Source: Lunularia cruciata
Taxonomy: Eukaryota; Streptophyta; Marchantiopsida; Lunulariales; Lunulariaceae
NCBI GenBank assembly: GCA_948567375.1
Contig: OX419760.1
Coordinates: forward strand, 7,502,001-7,566,000
Reading direction: 5' to 3'
Length of the DNA: 64,000 bases
Shown: piece after piece, positions 31,993 through 45,382 of the stretch
How positions within the stretch are numbered: position 1 is the stretch's first letter
Layout of the letters: each line of letters opens with the position of its first letter
Translations under genes and position numbers: made by a program
The notes under the pieces: model-generated
The model's input: only the letters and a program-made list of their open reading frames with translations
Told to the model about the DNA's origin: nothing
Database searches by the model: none

Positions 31993-32520
31993 TGTAATCT
32001 TGCAAATTTCTCTCTTCTCACCAACTTGCACTCAATCTCTCCCCATGCTCACTCTTTCTTCACCAATCAAAGATTTGCAGAAATTTGTGAAGATGGAAGA
32101 CTGAAGATTGTAAAATTACTCTCCATTGCAGAAATGTCAAGTTATAACTTTTCTCCCTTCTGATTTAGTCACCCATTGTTCTCCACTTGTGGGAGTCAAG
32201 CTTGAGGCACTCTTCCTATGTTCTTGAAATTTGTACTACCGGTCCCTCTTCTCCAAATATCCTTCCCGCTCTCCCGAAGATTCTCTATATCTTTGGAAGA
32301 CCAAAGCATTCTCTTTTGGAAGAGGGTGATACCTTCTCCGAATATGCCTTTATTTATCTTCATCAAAAGGAATGCACTGTCTACCGAAGAAGGTACATCG
32401 CCCTTCCCAAAGATGTCATCTTCCGAAGATGCATATCTTCCTATTTCTCCACCAAAACACGAGTTTAGTGGAATTCCTTCTTCAAGGGAAGGAATTCCAC
32501 TCTTCTCTTCACACTAAACA
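31993..32520. other. Upstream flank of copy C, up to the composition change
   Basis: The segment is rich in CTTCC/GAAGA motifs (for example CCGAAGA at 32274, 32384 and 32425), like a weak dispersed-motif array, and ends in a 14-bp inverted repeat. The plus-strand frames at 32187-32517 overlap in two phases and look like products of this motif bias. It may be the LTR or leader belonging to copy C, but no second copy exists in the window to prove it. Confidence 0.35.
32467..32501. repeat. 14-bp perfect inverted repeat (hairpin)
   Basis: AGTGGAATTCCTTC (32467-32480) and GAAGGAATTCCACT (32488-32501) flank a 7-base loop. It lies about 20-40 bp left of the point where base composition and sequence character change. 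Confidence 0.85.
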
Positions 32521-35500
32521 AAGAAAAAAGTAACAAAATAAAAAAATAGTTACATTTCCTCACCACCAGAACTAACTATTCAGTTTACTATTATGGCATA
32601 GCGGTGCATCTTAATATGTCACATGGAGGTTCTGGGAAGGGTTCAGTGCAAGTTTTCCGAACGCCACCACACAACCTTTTGAAGGGAGATCATTGAAGTC
32701 CGGGCTTTCCAGCTCAAAATCTAGAGTGGAGTGGAGCACATATTCTTACGACATGGTCCAGTTTATGTTTTATAACTTCTCAGTAACGGATGGCTATGTG
32801 GTCCCGCGGTTGAATTTAAGACCATATATTGGCGACCGGGCCAGCCAGTACTCTATTTCTTTTACATAGTACATTATGAGAAGGTAGGTGTAAGTTTGTA
32901 CTTAGAACTGGGTAGGTCAATACACTTATTGAATCGACAGTAGGTCTGTTTATTCTCTTGAAAGGATGTCATTTCAGCCTAGAAAAGAATTCTGGGTTAC
33001 CTCAATTCCGATAACTTTGCATCGCGAAGTTGTACAGACTTGACGTGAACGAACTCGCACTTCCCGACATTTGAAAAGAGGAGGATCGAGCATTCACGAC
33101 GTTGTACATTCATTTACTATAGAATATCTCGACAATCAAACCCAAGATGTACCAAACTAAAAAGACGTCGCTTACCTTAGATTATGTAGATAGCTGATGT
33201 CGAATCCGACATCTATCAGATACAAAAGCAACTGAGACATTTTCGCACTTAGAAAATCCAGCAGCATAAGTAAGAGAACTCTGTAATGCCTGACAGACAA
33301 GTTTGCTACAGCTTTCCTGAAACTGCTCTGGATAATACAGGGAAATCCTTGTCCTCAGTCAGTCCAATGCGTAGTTCCAGGAGTAGCAGTGAAGGGAAGA
33401 GCAACAAAGTTGCTCATTCACCTGAAGTAGGTATGGAAGTTCAAACGTAAAGCTCTATGGACTCTGTGAATACAGGTGTGTTCTGGTACGAGAAGGAATA
33501 TTGCATACTAGATAACACTAGGTCAATTTTATTCGATTCATCCGAGCACACGGCTATCAGAGTAAAGCTTGAAGGACAAGAAAGGGATGGAGCTTTAAAT
33601 GTAATTGGGTTAAGCCCTCTTCAAATGCTGATCTGATGACGACTATGCCATTGTAATCCAGGAGCAGGTTGCTACTCTGACTGCAGTTCAACTTCCATCG
33701 AATATTACTTGCCACCAAGAAGACGAAAGTGAGTTTCGTACGCTACCTGCCATAGAACTCTCAATTGGTAAACATTATACAAAACCGAGCAATCTAATGT
33801 CATTTTGAGGATATGGATTTGCATATTGGCATTATCAACTGCACTGGCAAGTCTTTGTCCCCATGTGGTCAATTATGAGTGACCAGAGATTACAGTATTC
33901 AATTCCACTCACTATTCACCTACATGATGATTCGAACATACTGCTCTCTTCCGTCTTTACCGGGACCGAGATTCCAGCTTGTTGAGCTAAATTCCTCACT
34001 TAAAAGAGAATGTTTCTCGAAGACTTGGACACTGTATGAGCAAGATTCTCGGCTACAGGAGTAAAGAGTGGGGTACTCAGATCGGGACATAAATTCATGG
34101 AGAAAGTAAGATTGATAGCAGGGTAGGAATCCCTCATACGTAAAACAGGGCCGCTTATATGAGCGTACAGTATAAAATACAGTACCAATGTATACACTTT
34201 CGAGCACACTGCTCGTTTGATTTGACTTCGGAAACACATTCAATTCAGCACGGCTTCCCAGAAGGAGCAGATGACTGACACATAGTTCTTCTTACTCTCC
34301 TTCCTAAAAGGTTCTCCTACTTGCGTCATCAAACAAGTTACAAGTATTGGGTAGGCTGAAGACCCCTGGGTTTCGTGGATAGGGAAGCAAAAACTACGGT
34401 TGTTTCTCTCTTATGAGGCTAAGACGTACACCCTTAACCCTGTACGAGGTGCGAGAAAGACCACTGTTGAAGGATGGGTGGATTATACGTTGTTCAAAAG
34501 ATAGACTACACAGAAACGGACAGAGTTGTCTGCACAATGTCGCAAGCTCTTTGAGTTGTTCGAGAGGGGAGAGGGGAGAGGGGAGAGGGGGCCTAGGTTG
34601 ACATGGTAGTCCGGACTCCCTTGCAGACCACTCTGAGATCTATGCGAAGTTTATGAGGTTGATATTGACAGGAAGGAGGACGTATCAGACTGCGCAGCAA
34701 CGATATAGTGAAGAGGCTAGAACTTTAATGCTCACCGGATTCAATCGCTGCACGATCATTACCAAATCAATCGCTCACTCCTACTAGCAAATCTAAAGAT
34801 ACTTTGTTGATTGTCTGCGTATTGCATGACAGTAACAAAGTTATAATTGTCTGTACAACTTTGTGGATTTGTACAGACGCTTGAAGTGTATACCAGGAAC
34901 ACAGTAAAGGGTGAACGTTTTCTATTACTGAACAACGTTGTGCTTATTTCTGCAATTTCGATAAGCCGAATAGATATGTAAGGCTCAAGAACTAAAAGTT
35001 CACGAACGGTAAATAAGATATTAAGCAAAGGACCTGCGAAGGACTACACATCTGTGACAAAGGACTTGTTGTCTAAAAACTAAGCTACCACCCGCGACGT
35101 GAACAACCGTGAAGGAAACTTGGTCAGAAGAAAGGAATGAGTATGGTTTACGTTGTCTAAAGGACCGGTGACTTGTAAAGGACCCATCCAGCTCAAAATC
35201 CATGGAAGAAGAAAACAAACCAGAGAAATCATGGAGGATAAATGTTAATAACAGGAGAAAGCATATGATATGAACTACAGGCCCGGAAAGAAATACAAGA
35301 GAGAAATCTTCAAAATTTGATGTGGCTACTGTAATCGATCATCTACAGGCACAGGGTACCTGTACAACGGAGGTACAGGAAGTGAGGAAAGGCAGAATTG
35401 GTGAATGTACCGTCCAGTCATGTAATCAATGTAGACAAAGGAAAAGTGCGATTGAAGTGGGGTTGTGGTGTAGGCCTGAAGCTATAGCGATAGGTTGAGG

Positions 35501-38394
35501 TTGAGGTGGGGGTTGGTAGGGAATGGCCTGCAGGCAGAGGAGTCCATGGTTGGTCAAAGAGCATGCAGAAAATGATCCATATTCCAGGCACGGAGGAGAT
35601 TGGGGGCAGAGCAATAAGCCTGCGGTAAAGGGTAAGTCTTTCCGGGAGGAAGTCAGCACAAGAGGGAAATACAGGCAGTGAGAAGAATATGCAATCTACA
35701 GCTCAACACGCGTACGATCGTGAAACGAGCAGACTCTTTGGTTCTTACATCATGTGGTGGTCACTTGGCCTGGCGCAACAAAGGACAAAGATAATGGTAA
35801 GACATGGTGAGCTTGGCTGTCTCGGGGAGTTCCCTGTTGTAATGGATGAGGGACGAGACATGAGCCACATCTATATACACACAATAGTTAGCACTCAATA
35901 TCATAAGTCTTTGAGCAACTGCAGCAGGTCCCTGCAAACCAATGGCGACATTCCGTATCCCCGCTTGGCTTGCATGCGTTATTTGTGTTGCGCTAACCCC
36001 GTTGGACATTAGGGGACTGTTTCAACAGTTCAAATGTAGTCTGTAGTGCGAAATGAACCCAAAGCAATGACAGGAGACGTGGAAATTTCAACTCACCTTC
36101 AAGTTGTCAAAGAGATTTAAACGAGAACTTGAAGAAGAGTGAGGTGCGAACTTCGTGCAATTGCGTTTCCATGTAATATTCACACAGCTTTGCAATCAAG
36201 TCCAAGCATTGGAGGTTTAAAGCAGTAATTTTCTTGTGGCAGCAGTAACTCTTCATTCGGATGGTTTGGTGCGAGGGCCAATCTGTAAATAAGGAGGGCA
36301 CGTTGTAGGCAAGTCGGAGGAACGTATCAGGCTTCTGGGATCCGTTCTATATAATCCACAAGTACGCAATATTTTAACCTGCGGAAATTCTGTCAGAAGA
36401 AGAACCATTAATTCTGTGTTGCTTCCGAGTGATGGTAACAAATTATGAGTCACCCGGAGAAAAATTACTGTATCTCCTAGATGGACATGAAATTGATCTA
36501 CAAGTAAATGCGCCATATACTCTCCCGCATCTAGTTGATCTGCGCCGTGAATTGTCGACAAATTCCATAGTCGTGCTGCTCTCTCCAACTAACATCTCTC
36601 AGGTACTTTCTCACGCCCCGATCATAGTCAACGTCATCTACAGGCCATGTTGCTGGGATACAGGACCGACATATAAATGACTGGCGCGCTGGACATGCCT
36701 GTCTGCCGTGGTTAGCAAGTTAGGCATGCAGTAATGTTGGTGGTGTTCGACTTTGTTCTTTGCTCCCAGAGTTGCGTACTTATTCGAGAAGCACTCGAAT
36801 TTGTTTTCTTTTCAGTATTAGCCCCCTTAGGCTAATCTCACTCCAGGATCCTGTGCTCAGTTTTGAACTGTGAACATACACGGCCAGCTAAACTACTTTC
36901 ATGACATAGAAATGAAGGAGCTAAAATGCATTTTTCCCTTCCATTGTTCGAGGAATCCAAATTTATGAGAGAGCCAAGTTCTCATGCCCTTCAAATTAGC
37001 ATTATTAATATATTGACTACATCAATCAGAAGTCATTAAGCGTCTGTGGGCCCGTACACTCTCTGCATCTCTGCAGGATTTTCCAAATCCATTACGACCA
37101 GACCTAACGACTCCTCTATATATACGTTTCTGAAGGAAACGCTGGTTGCCATAAATAGCAATTATTCATCAAGTCTTGGACATTACATAATCAAACGGAC
37201 TGTAGCGACTTCAGCTTCACGGTTTGTCCTTGTTTCAGAACAAGGTCAGCCCACCCTAGGATGAGGCATCCTATTTCTTCAGCTTTACTGACCTCCTCCA
37301 CGTGGTCTCGCGTGAGGAAATATCAATCGCGTTTCTTCGCTTGAACTTTATCTCAACACTCTTCCTCTACCATGGATTGGAGACACGAGAAACTGATACG
37401 ATGGAATCATGAGGCAAAGTGATGCCAACGCATACCAACGGTTGCTTCGCACCTGAAGGCAGGTAAGGCGTCACACTCAAGCCCGTTAGATGGTTAAATG
37501 GAACGCGAGACCAAGGGGAAAGGAAGGTACTACGCTATGCATCGTATCGCAAAATGGCATCGGTATCTGGATGGCTGTTGCCAAATATGGGTTGCACATC
37601 ATACCACGTAATCCATTCTACAAGTGATTGTTGATCTGATTCTCTAATGCTGCTGATAAATCATCTTGGGCTGCAACATCTGATGGGCAAGCATCACTAA
37701 CTCAAAGGTGAACAGCAGCAGATCTAAGTTACATTGGACCACGGTGCAGTACTAAAACATACTAGGACGATTTATCACCTCCGTTTCTCTCTGCTGCAGA
37801 CATAAGACCCGGACCAGGTCCTTGTGGCTACAGTATTAAGGGCTTGATAATAGAAGTCTCGAGCACAGAGGTATCACCTCCAAGAGTACAGTCTGGCACT
37901 GTTTTTTCAACTTCGCCCTTGTCAGATCAACCATTGCAAGACTGTCCCCATACAGTTGCGAGAAGAGAACGCAACTCTAATGGCAAGTATTGCCCCAACA
38001 TGTCTTCCTGTGTACGCTGGGCAAAATAGTGTCCCACTCCCTGGACGCATGATGGTCTCTGCAGTGGATATTCATGTGGATCTACGTTCTTGAAAGTTTC
38101 CAACAAAGGAGAAACATGGAAACAAAGCGTTCAGATGATTATACTAAGATTCTGAAATGACACGTCCGTGAAACAAATATATGAACTTCACCCACAGTTG
38201 GGAATTTCTCTTGCCACGGCGCTCAAGACCGAAACTCGGGGCCATCTGATTTTGAACTGATACTCACGATCAGAAACCTTGCGGTCAACCTTTACACTGG
38301 TGATGACATGAATCTAGAGTGCAAAGGCAACTGATGTTTCACTTAATGTTCTCATCAGTCGATGTCTACACACCCTATCTTGACTTGAGAACAG
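32521..38394. other. Higher-G+C DNA without recognisable gene, part 1
   Basis: No transposon domain, tRNA or conserved protein motif is recognised on either strand. The least random-looking frame is plus 36429-36600: it runs from ATGGTAACAAATTATGAG and ends at CTCTCAG|GTACTTT, an exon-like donor, and encodes LLDGHEIDLQVNAPYTLPHL. Minus 35761-36009 is open for 82 codons. Neither has a recognised domain, so I do not call genes. A GAGAGGG minisatellite lies at 34562-34591. Confidence 0.4.
34562..34591 (+). repeat. (GAGAGGG)4 minisatellite
   Basis: Four perfect 7-bp units in a G-rich run, with purines on the plus strand throughout. Confidence 0.9.
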
Positions 38395-38574
38395 ACTTTC
38401 CTCGATTCCTCGATGCCTGGAACGCGAATATTGCATTCAACTACGCTCAGTGAACAGCAGGAGGCTATCTGCTAACTGGCACAAACTTTCCTCAATTTCT
38501 CGATCCCTGCAATCCGCATATGGCATTCAGCTACGCTCAGTGATCAGCAGGAGGCTATCTCCTATCTGGCATAT
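38395..38574 (+). repeat. 90-bp tandem duplication
   Basis: Unit 1 38395-38484 and unit 2 38485-38574. Both contain ACTACGCTCAG or CTACGCTCAGTG and CAGCAGGAGGCTATCT, with scattered differences (for example AACGCGAATATTGC against AATCCGCATATGGC). Noncoding as far as I can tell. Confidence 0.88.
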
Positions 38575-41500
38575 TGTGCAAGAGATTCTTTTTGCTTGGG
38601 TGGCCTTCAAATTGATGAATGTATACTAGGTGCGGCAACATCAATTGCAGAAGCTCAAACATAGAGAAAACATGCTTACATATAATCGGCTGCAGGAAAC
38701 TCGATACCTTGTGTAATTGGAAGCTTAGCTCTTGAGAATCAGTTCAGGGCAACTAGAAGCAGTCACCAACGATCGGGCTCGGCGGCGGTTTCTATACATT
38801 CTTGTGTGGTTGTTGATTGACAGTCTCAGATCAGACTGAAGGGTCCTAATATTTGCGTGGGTATGATGGTATCTCAGGTGTGTCGGTTCAAGGATTTTAA
38901 ACTCGCATGATTTTCCTACAACTATGTACCCCAATACGTGGAGAAGCAAAGAGACCACAGATCGAGTAATATACAAATGCCAGTCGCACTGCTCCATTTT
39001 CAGATAGCTTACGGCTAACATAAACGTGGAAAATTGTTACCAAGTGTTCAGGTTTAAATCATCCCAGAGACTATGTACTATGCAAAGTCCACTCCCCGCA
39101 CCTGACCATCCACGACCATCCAGATCTTGGTGCTTTAACCTGTTCCATTGAAAGAATAAAACTCGGTCTCAGTCTAGGTCCAAGTATTCACCCTTGCAAT
39201 CATATGACCCGGCGACAAGACCTGCAGGAATGCGGTGGAATGCACATCTTGAATGTCTTAGAGAAGCTAACTCTTAGATCGAGCTCTCTCTCACTTGATC
39301 AGAAGCACAAAAGGTAGTACATAGTAAGTACACACCCTTCTCCACTGGCAGAAATATCTCACAGTAAGGAATGCTAACATCACAAAGCATTAATTCGAGG
39401 CACTCCTGTCTTTGCGACTTATGACCATTGGAATTTTACGCATGTTATCAAAAAACCAGGAGAGTATTTGTACTTGCTTCCAAAGGTGCTCTCTGAGCAA
39501 TGAATCTTCCCTTACAAATCTTCCCATCCAACCAACAAGCGATTTAGACATCTACCACTAGAAGAGTTAGCGTTTACATGGCAAATTCATCCGGATGTTT
39601 GATGAAGTACTACCACATCTCCGTGAAGCTGAGCCTGCATGCTCAAGTCACAGCTCTGACGCGCTTGGGTGCCAGTTCTGGTCGTAGAGGACTAAAGCTG
39701 GCGTTGTTCCCATATACGGTCCCGAAACTATTCAACTGCCAGAATATCGCGTCTCCCGAAAGTATCATGAGGTGAAATACGACGCTTTACCCTGCGTCTC
39801 AAACTGGTAACCTTAGCGACTTCGGCCGCCTGGTCCTGCTATTACAAAAACCTAGACAACACCGTGAGAAAATCCCACGCCTGACCAGGACGTGGAACGT
39901 AGAAGTTTAAAAACAAAATTTAAGAACCACAACAACGAAGTTGAGACCACTGACATGCTCTACAATTTGTGTAGAACTTAACTTCGTACAAGGAGAGTAG
40001 CGGACTGGATTCGGTCGTGAACTGAAACCCATGCGTGTGATCAATGCAACAATCGTATCCCAGACCAGATAACTGAATCGACTGATTGAAAACCACCAAG
40101 CTCATATGACATGCCCGATTTCAGGATTCAGTAGCGGGTGGCTCCTCCATAGGCGGCTCTGTGTGTTTCCAGCTTCGGAAACTTGGGCGGCTGAGTAAAA
40201 ACTACCAAGCTCATATGACATGCCCGGCTTCCCGAACACCACATAAACTCTCAGCAGCAATTACCGCGCGCCATATCTCGAATATACCTTGAACATGCCA
40301 TTTAAGCTTGGTAATCTCACTCAACCGTATCGTTAACCAATCTGCGGAACGCAAGGGCCCTCGACTTCATTCCAAGACCGACCAGACTTATGACCCAATT
40401 TCTCGATGAAAGAAAAGGAAATTTTAAGAGTTCAGGAAAAATTCGTCATTTGTCTGCGATCTATGAAGGTCTCCTACCGAGAAATAGAGACCATAACAAC
40501 ATGTCGAATACCACCTGAATTTTGTTCGAAACAAAACTCGTTAAATCTAATTGAAGTTTGGAGTAAAAGTACTAGGGCAATTGGCTCTTCTCTCTGTACA
40601 ATATGATTCGGCCCTGGAGCCTACACCACTTTTCGACGATTGGTGTGTTGCGACGTCAACTTGACATTTCAGCACATACTGAAATCGGACCCTACCAAGA
40701 ATTTTCTCCGCGAGGAACTTGTCCAAGTAAGGCGGATGGGAACCTGAGCGCCATCGGACCAAGGCCATGTAGCAAGCCGTGAGGACTGACAGCATGTTTC
40801 CAGACGGAACCATCAACGATTATGACTTCAAGACAAGGTGAAAGACCTAGAGGCAATATGCTGGCATTAGATATGTGGAGTCCACTGATTCGACTTCGGT
40901 GTGATCTCCTGCCAGATGGTCCGTGGCATTCAGATCCATATTGCAGGTCGAAACCATCCTAAAGGAGAGCTCAAGCCACATTAGAAGGAAGCCTCTCTTC
41001 CTACTTGCAAATCCAGGTTTGCCTCCTGCACATTGAAGTTTAAAGACCTCCAGACCGGGTGGAGACGTACAGACAACAGGCCTACAGCTATAAGACACGA
41101 GAGCGGAAGGGAGCGATGTAACAATCTGCCTACAATTCAAGACCGTTGCGGATCCCCTCGGCATAGGGCCTTGAGAGAGCGAGCGGCAGACGTCGAACTG
41201 AACTGACTTTACGACCAGAAAAGCACCCACCCTAGCAGGAGACAAGGTGCGCGTGTGTGCACACAAGCACCGCAGCAGAGCTGAGGGCCCGCGCAAGCAA
41301 CGATAGTTGGTTTGATTCTGTGCTCTTAGGCACGAGTATAAATACTCCAGGCAAGATTTACTGCAAAGGGGATCGCTCATGTATACACTGTAGAGAAGGT
41401 ACGTATACATTATTGTATGATACAGTGACATATTGGTGTACGTTGTAGAATACTCCGAGCGAGCATCGAGAACACGGATCAGCGCAAAGGGTCATCAGTC

Positions 41501-44500
41501 CACTTCCCCATGCAGCTAGCACAACACCCATGCCCATGTCTATCGGCTCAATTTTGTCACTTTGATGAGCTTAATGAGTTAGTAATATAATCTCCTTCAC
41601 ATTATCTTGTGGCGGCTGGACTCGAGGCGACACTAGACTTGCCATATTTTCAGAAAAAGAGCGCGTTAGTGTTCTGATTGATCTACTTGGTAGTTCTGTT
41701 CCCACAGTTTCATGTTACCCGCTTCATCCAACGGGATGCAAACCACAAACGTGGACACATCGGAGGATGAACCTCAGATGACCTATCTTTAGTGAGGAGG
41801 CCATAGCTGCTCTGCATTTGGCTGGATATCTGTGACGGGCGAGCTGCGTCAGGTGCTGGGACCGCCATTGCCTGCGCATTTAAGAAGCAAACTTATCTTT
41901 TGAGCGGGATTACAGCAGGCTATATGCGAGTCTTACACTTACCACTCCTGACTGGCAGCCCTTGCTCCTTATGTCGCTCCCGGTAAACGTAAAGCTCGTC
42001 GTAACGAGTCTTTGACTGGGGGAAATGAAGCGAGAAAGGGTGACTGCTGTACGATTTTGATGTCGGGAACGAGGAACATCATGAAATTAGTCACCCACGC
42101 TAACCTATTGCATACTTGTCCTTGCCGCGAAACGAAAAGAAAGCATCAATTAAATTGCGCTCCTTTGATCATGTCGCCGTTCTGATATTGGTGCTTCCTG
42201 TTCTTCACTGCACTCTGGCTGGTGTGATGTATTACCAGTTACATCCTAGGTCGGTATGGCATCCTTCCTCAAATGACTTATCTCACTTATCTCGACTGGT
42301 TTGCCAAGGAGCTCATCATGAGTTCCTATTAACGCCGCAGGTTTTACTGACTGACGCCCTGACTGCCTGACTGTCAACAATCACAAAAATAATTCACGGC
42401 CCTTACTTCGACGCAAGCATGAAACAATCTTGCTCGCCCTCTGCTCTGCTGTCTTTTCTTCAGTGGATGACATGACTTAACGGTACCCCAAACTTGGCAC
42501 TTCGGCTTTACAGTACCAAGGTTCGCTAAAATTTGTAAACACCTTGATACCACGTGGCGTCCATTTGTCACGGTTGGCAACAGAGGGGTGGTGTTGGCAA
42601 GAGTGTTTTTATCTTCTGAGAAGTACGATGTGCGGTGGACAAAAAGGCCAAACTGCATTGCTAGTTCTGAATGAATCGAGTGTGCTCGGTCCCCACTCCA
42701 ATATGAATCAAATTTGGTTGGGGAGTCGGGTCGGCTTTGGTCGTTTCCATTCCCAAACGGATTGAATACGAACTAGATTTGGGTGGGGTCGAACTAGATT
42801 CGACTCGACTCGAATTCAAGAACTTAGCGACTCGGCCATCTCAAGTTTATCTCCTAACACTAGGGATATTATTTCTATTATTGCAGGTATCTAGTCAATG
42901 ATTAGCAGGTTAAGAGTCTTCTACAGTCAGTATCAACCGGTTTTCCATTCAGCCGGAGGAGAGATCGAACGGGTAGAAGTCCTATAATCAAACACGTTAC
43001 GAGTGCTATATCATTTTTCTCTTTGCATTTTACATTTGATAGCTAATACAACCTTTCGGATAAAGATGAGAAATGCAATACGAACTGAAGAAAATACAGA
43101 TATACAATTTGCCCAAATCCATCTATTATGGATAATATCTTTCGTATTTAACCATCAACTTGACTTTTAACGAATCCTTTCCAGAATGATTATTCCCACT
43201 GAGTTATTGTCAATGTCTAAACATATTTCTAGATCAGAAAATGACACTTTACTCCAGCCTAAATTTCCCATTAAGCGGGAATCTCATTATTTGCTCATAT
43301 TTGCTTATTAATCTCATTATTTGCGAGTATAGTGGTCAAAGTCGTTTAATAATCATGTGGTTAAGAAGCCCAGACAACGCCAGAATAGTGATTTTGGGGG
43401 TACAACGAGAAGTATAAGTAACGCCCATTGTGCCCACAGGCGGGGCCAAAAACTGACGCGCAGTCATCCACTAGACCTCGAGGAACATAGAAATGAACCG
43501 CTAGCTATGTCGGGTTGAATGCAGGACTCGAGTCAAGTTCTTGAGTTTCGGCTCGAAGTCGGGCCGACTCAAGACCTGAGGGATTTGGCATGAGCTGGCT
43601 CGACAAGGAGTGGGCAGACCTCGAAATGATAACCGCTCTTGGTCAGGGCATATTCGGCGTGGGGAAAGCCAGGTTGAATAGAGGACCCGAGTTCTTGAGT
43701 TCCAAGTCAAGAAGAAATCTGGGTCTGGTTGGGTCGACTTAAACGGGTTGGGCGAAAAGCGAGTCTTTGAGGGACGACCCCATGTGAGCACTAAAAGACC
43801 ATCTTACGTGTTCGAAATGACCGCCATATAAGACTGACTGACTGACCACGTAGGCTTGGATGGAAACTGATTTGGCCGACTTTGGATGTCGTCGAGTTCA
43901 AATGCCAAATATGGGGTACTTCTAAGTCTTTCTCTCTGATCTTTTCTATCCCTCCACCACGAATTAAAAGTCTCTACATGCTCATTCACAATTTAAAAAG
44001 GAAAAAAATGGCATGGATACTTGTTCCTTTTAGAGTGAAACGTGTTCAACTCTTTGACGGAGCTTTAAGGCAGTCCTACCGTAGTCGTGAAAATGATAAA
44101 AAGTAATGAGTGTGACGCCTTGAATGTGTTACAGTCGCCTGTTGTTCCCTGTTTTCTGTTGGCTCAAGTCAAGCAAGACAGGTCAAATTGTCATTCTAAT
44201 TATGTCTTATGATTGTAAAGCTGTTTCTCTTCAAAGGCTCTCTAGAAAAAGGGCACAGCACAGGTATTAAGAATACAGCATAAGTCTCCACGAGGTCTAT
44301 GTGCACAAAAAGTAGCTATTTCTACGTCCAATGTAGCATTAGTGTCAAAAGGTGAAACCATTACCAGTAAATGACCACTTACAAAAATTTGTGAGGGAAT
44401 GTGATCTGTATATGTTGTTCTAGAGAGTTCCACGCACCGTATATCACACCACTTAATATGTTACTTTTCGAAAAGAAAGACTGAATGCACCTGTCAAGAA

Positions 44501-45294
44501 GGCATGTAAGTGGTATGATTACGTTTCTTACATTGATGACTGTTTCCAAAATTAGTACTTCGTTCTTGACATATTTCAGAGGGAGGGGTGGCCTCCTTTG
44601 AACTCCAAGAGAAGTGCGCAGACATGCTGCAGTCTGGAAATGCCTCTCAAGTTTGGCTTCATCTGAAATCTTCGTGTACCGGTATGTACTGTTCAGTTTG
44701 GTTCTAATTAGGCTATCATTTATCACATCATAAGTTTCTTAGGTTCCTAAGGAGCTAAATGTTGTAACATGCTCTAGAACATTTGTGTCTTGTGCGTGGA
44801 CCTTTTTATGTCTCATATAAATCAGGCGCAAATTCAGAACTGTTCGTGCCATTCCGAGACAATTCCATCGGTATCCTGAGCCCTACTTTACTGTACACTG
44901 TACCTGGGATAGAGAGAGTAACAATACGAAAACCAGGACAACCGATTTGCAAACCTTACAGCATTGACACTCTTTTCAGTGACATCTTTTTGTATCAAGG
45001 CGCTCGAACAGACAATATGAACTTGTTCTCTGTCTACGAATGTATGCGAGGGCATGTGTTTGATGAAACAGTAAACCAGCAGATTGGAGTTCTTTCCTGT
45101 CACTAATTGACGGATGACAAATTCCCATGTAAATACGAATACGAAATTTTAGAAGCCGGAACTACGGCAGCGCTTGCTTAAGCCATATGAGCGATTTAGT
45201 TGTCTTTCATTTCATCGCTATCTTCGCTGCTCGTAGTTTTACTCTTGCAAGAGTTGAAATGGCGTACGAGCAAAGGTGCTGGCTGTTCAGCTGG
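38575..45294. other. Higher-G+C DNA without recognisable gene, part 2
   Basis: The longest frame (minus 40847-41431, 194 codons) has no recognisable domain and a composition like random G+C-rich DNA. A direct repeat CCAAGCTCATATGACATGCC occurs at 40095 and 40206. Around 42700-43780 the sequence repeats short CGACTCGA and GGGTCG motifs and may be an eroded element. A TATAAATA-containing palindrome (41334-41347) is listed separately. Confidence 0.4.
41334..41347. promoter_or_regulatory. Possible TATA box in an orphan promoter-like context
   Basis: GAGTATAAATACTC is a perfect palindrome around TATAAATA. It is followed, about 60 bp on, by AGAAG|GTACGTAT, which resembles a splice donor, but no coding frame can be attached. 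Weak. Confidence 0.2.
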
Positions 45295-45382
45295 AGTTAC
45301 CTTTTTTGTCTCTCCCTTGTACGGCTTGATGGGGTCTTCCCATCCTTCATTTTTCCTACGCGGTCGCCTTTTTCCCCTTCAG
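45295..45382 (+). repeat. Dispersed repeat R1, copy 1
   Basis: Contains TTACCTTTTTTGTCTCTCCC, TTGTACGGCTTGATGGGG, TCTTCCCATCCTTC and CCTACGCGGTCGCC. Very close to copies at 61473 and, inverted, 49001. Flanked on both sides by CAGCTGGAG (45287-45295 and 45380-45388), a possible 9-bp duplication. Confidence 0.85.

Noticed and set aside
40847-41431. Minus-strand frame of 194 codons
   Set aside because: Longest frame in its block, but Cys/Ser/Leu-rich without any domain, overlapped by another open frame on the plus strand, and without a plausible promoter or splice context.
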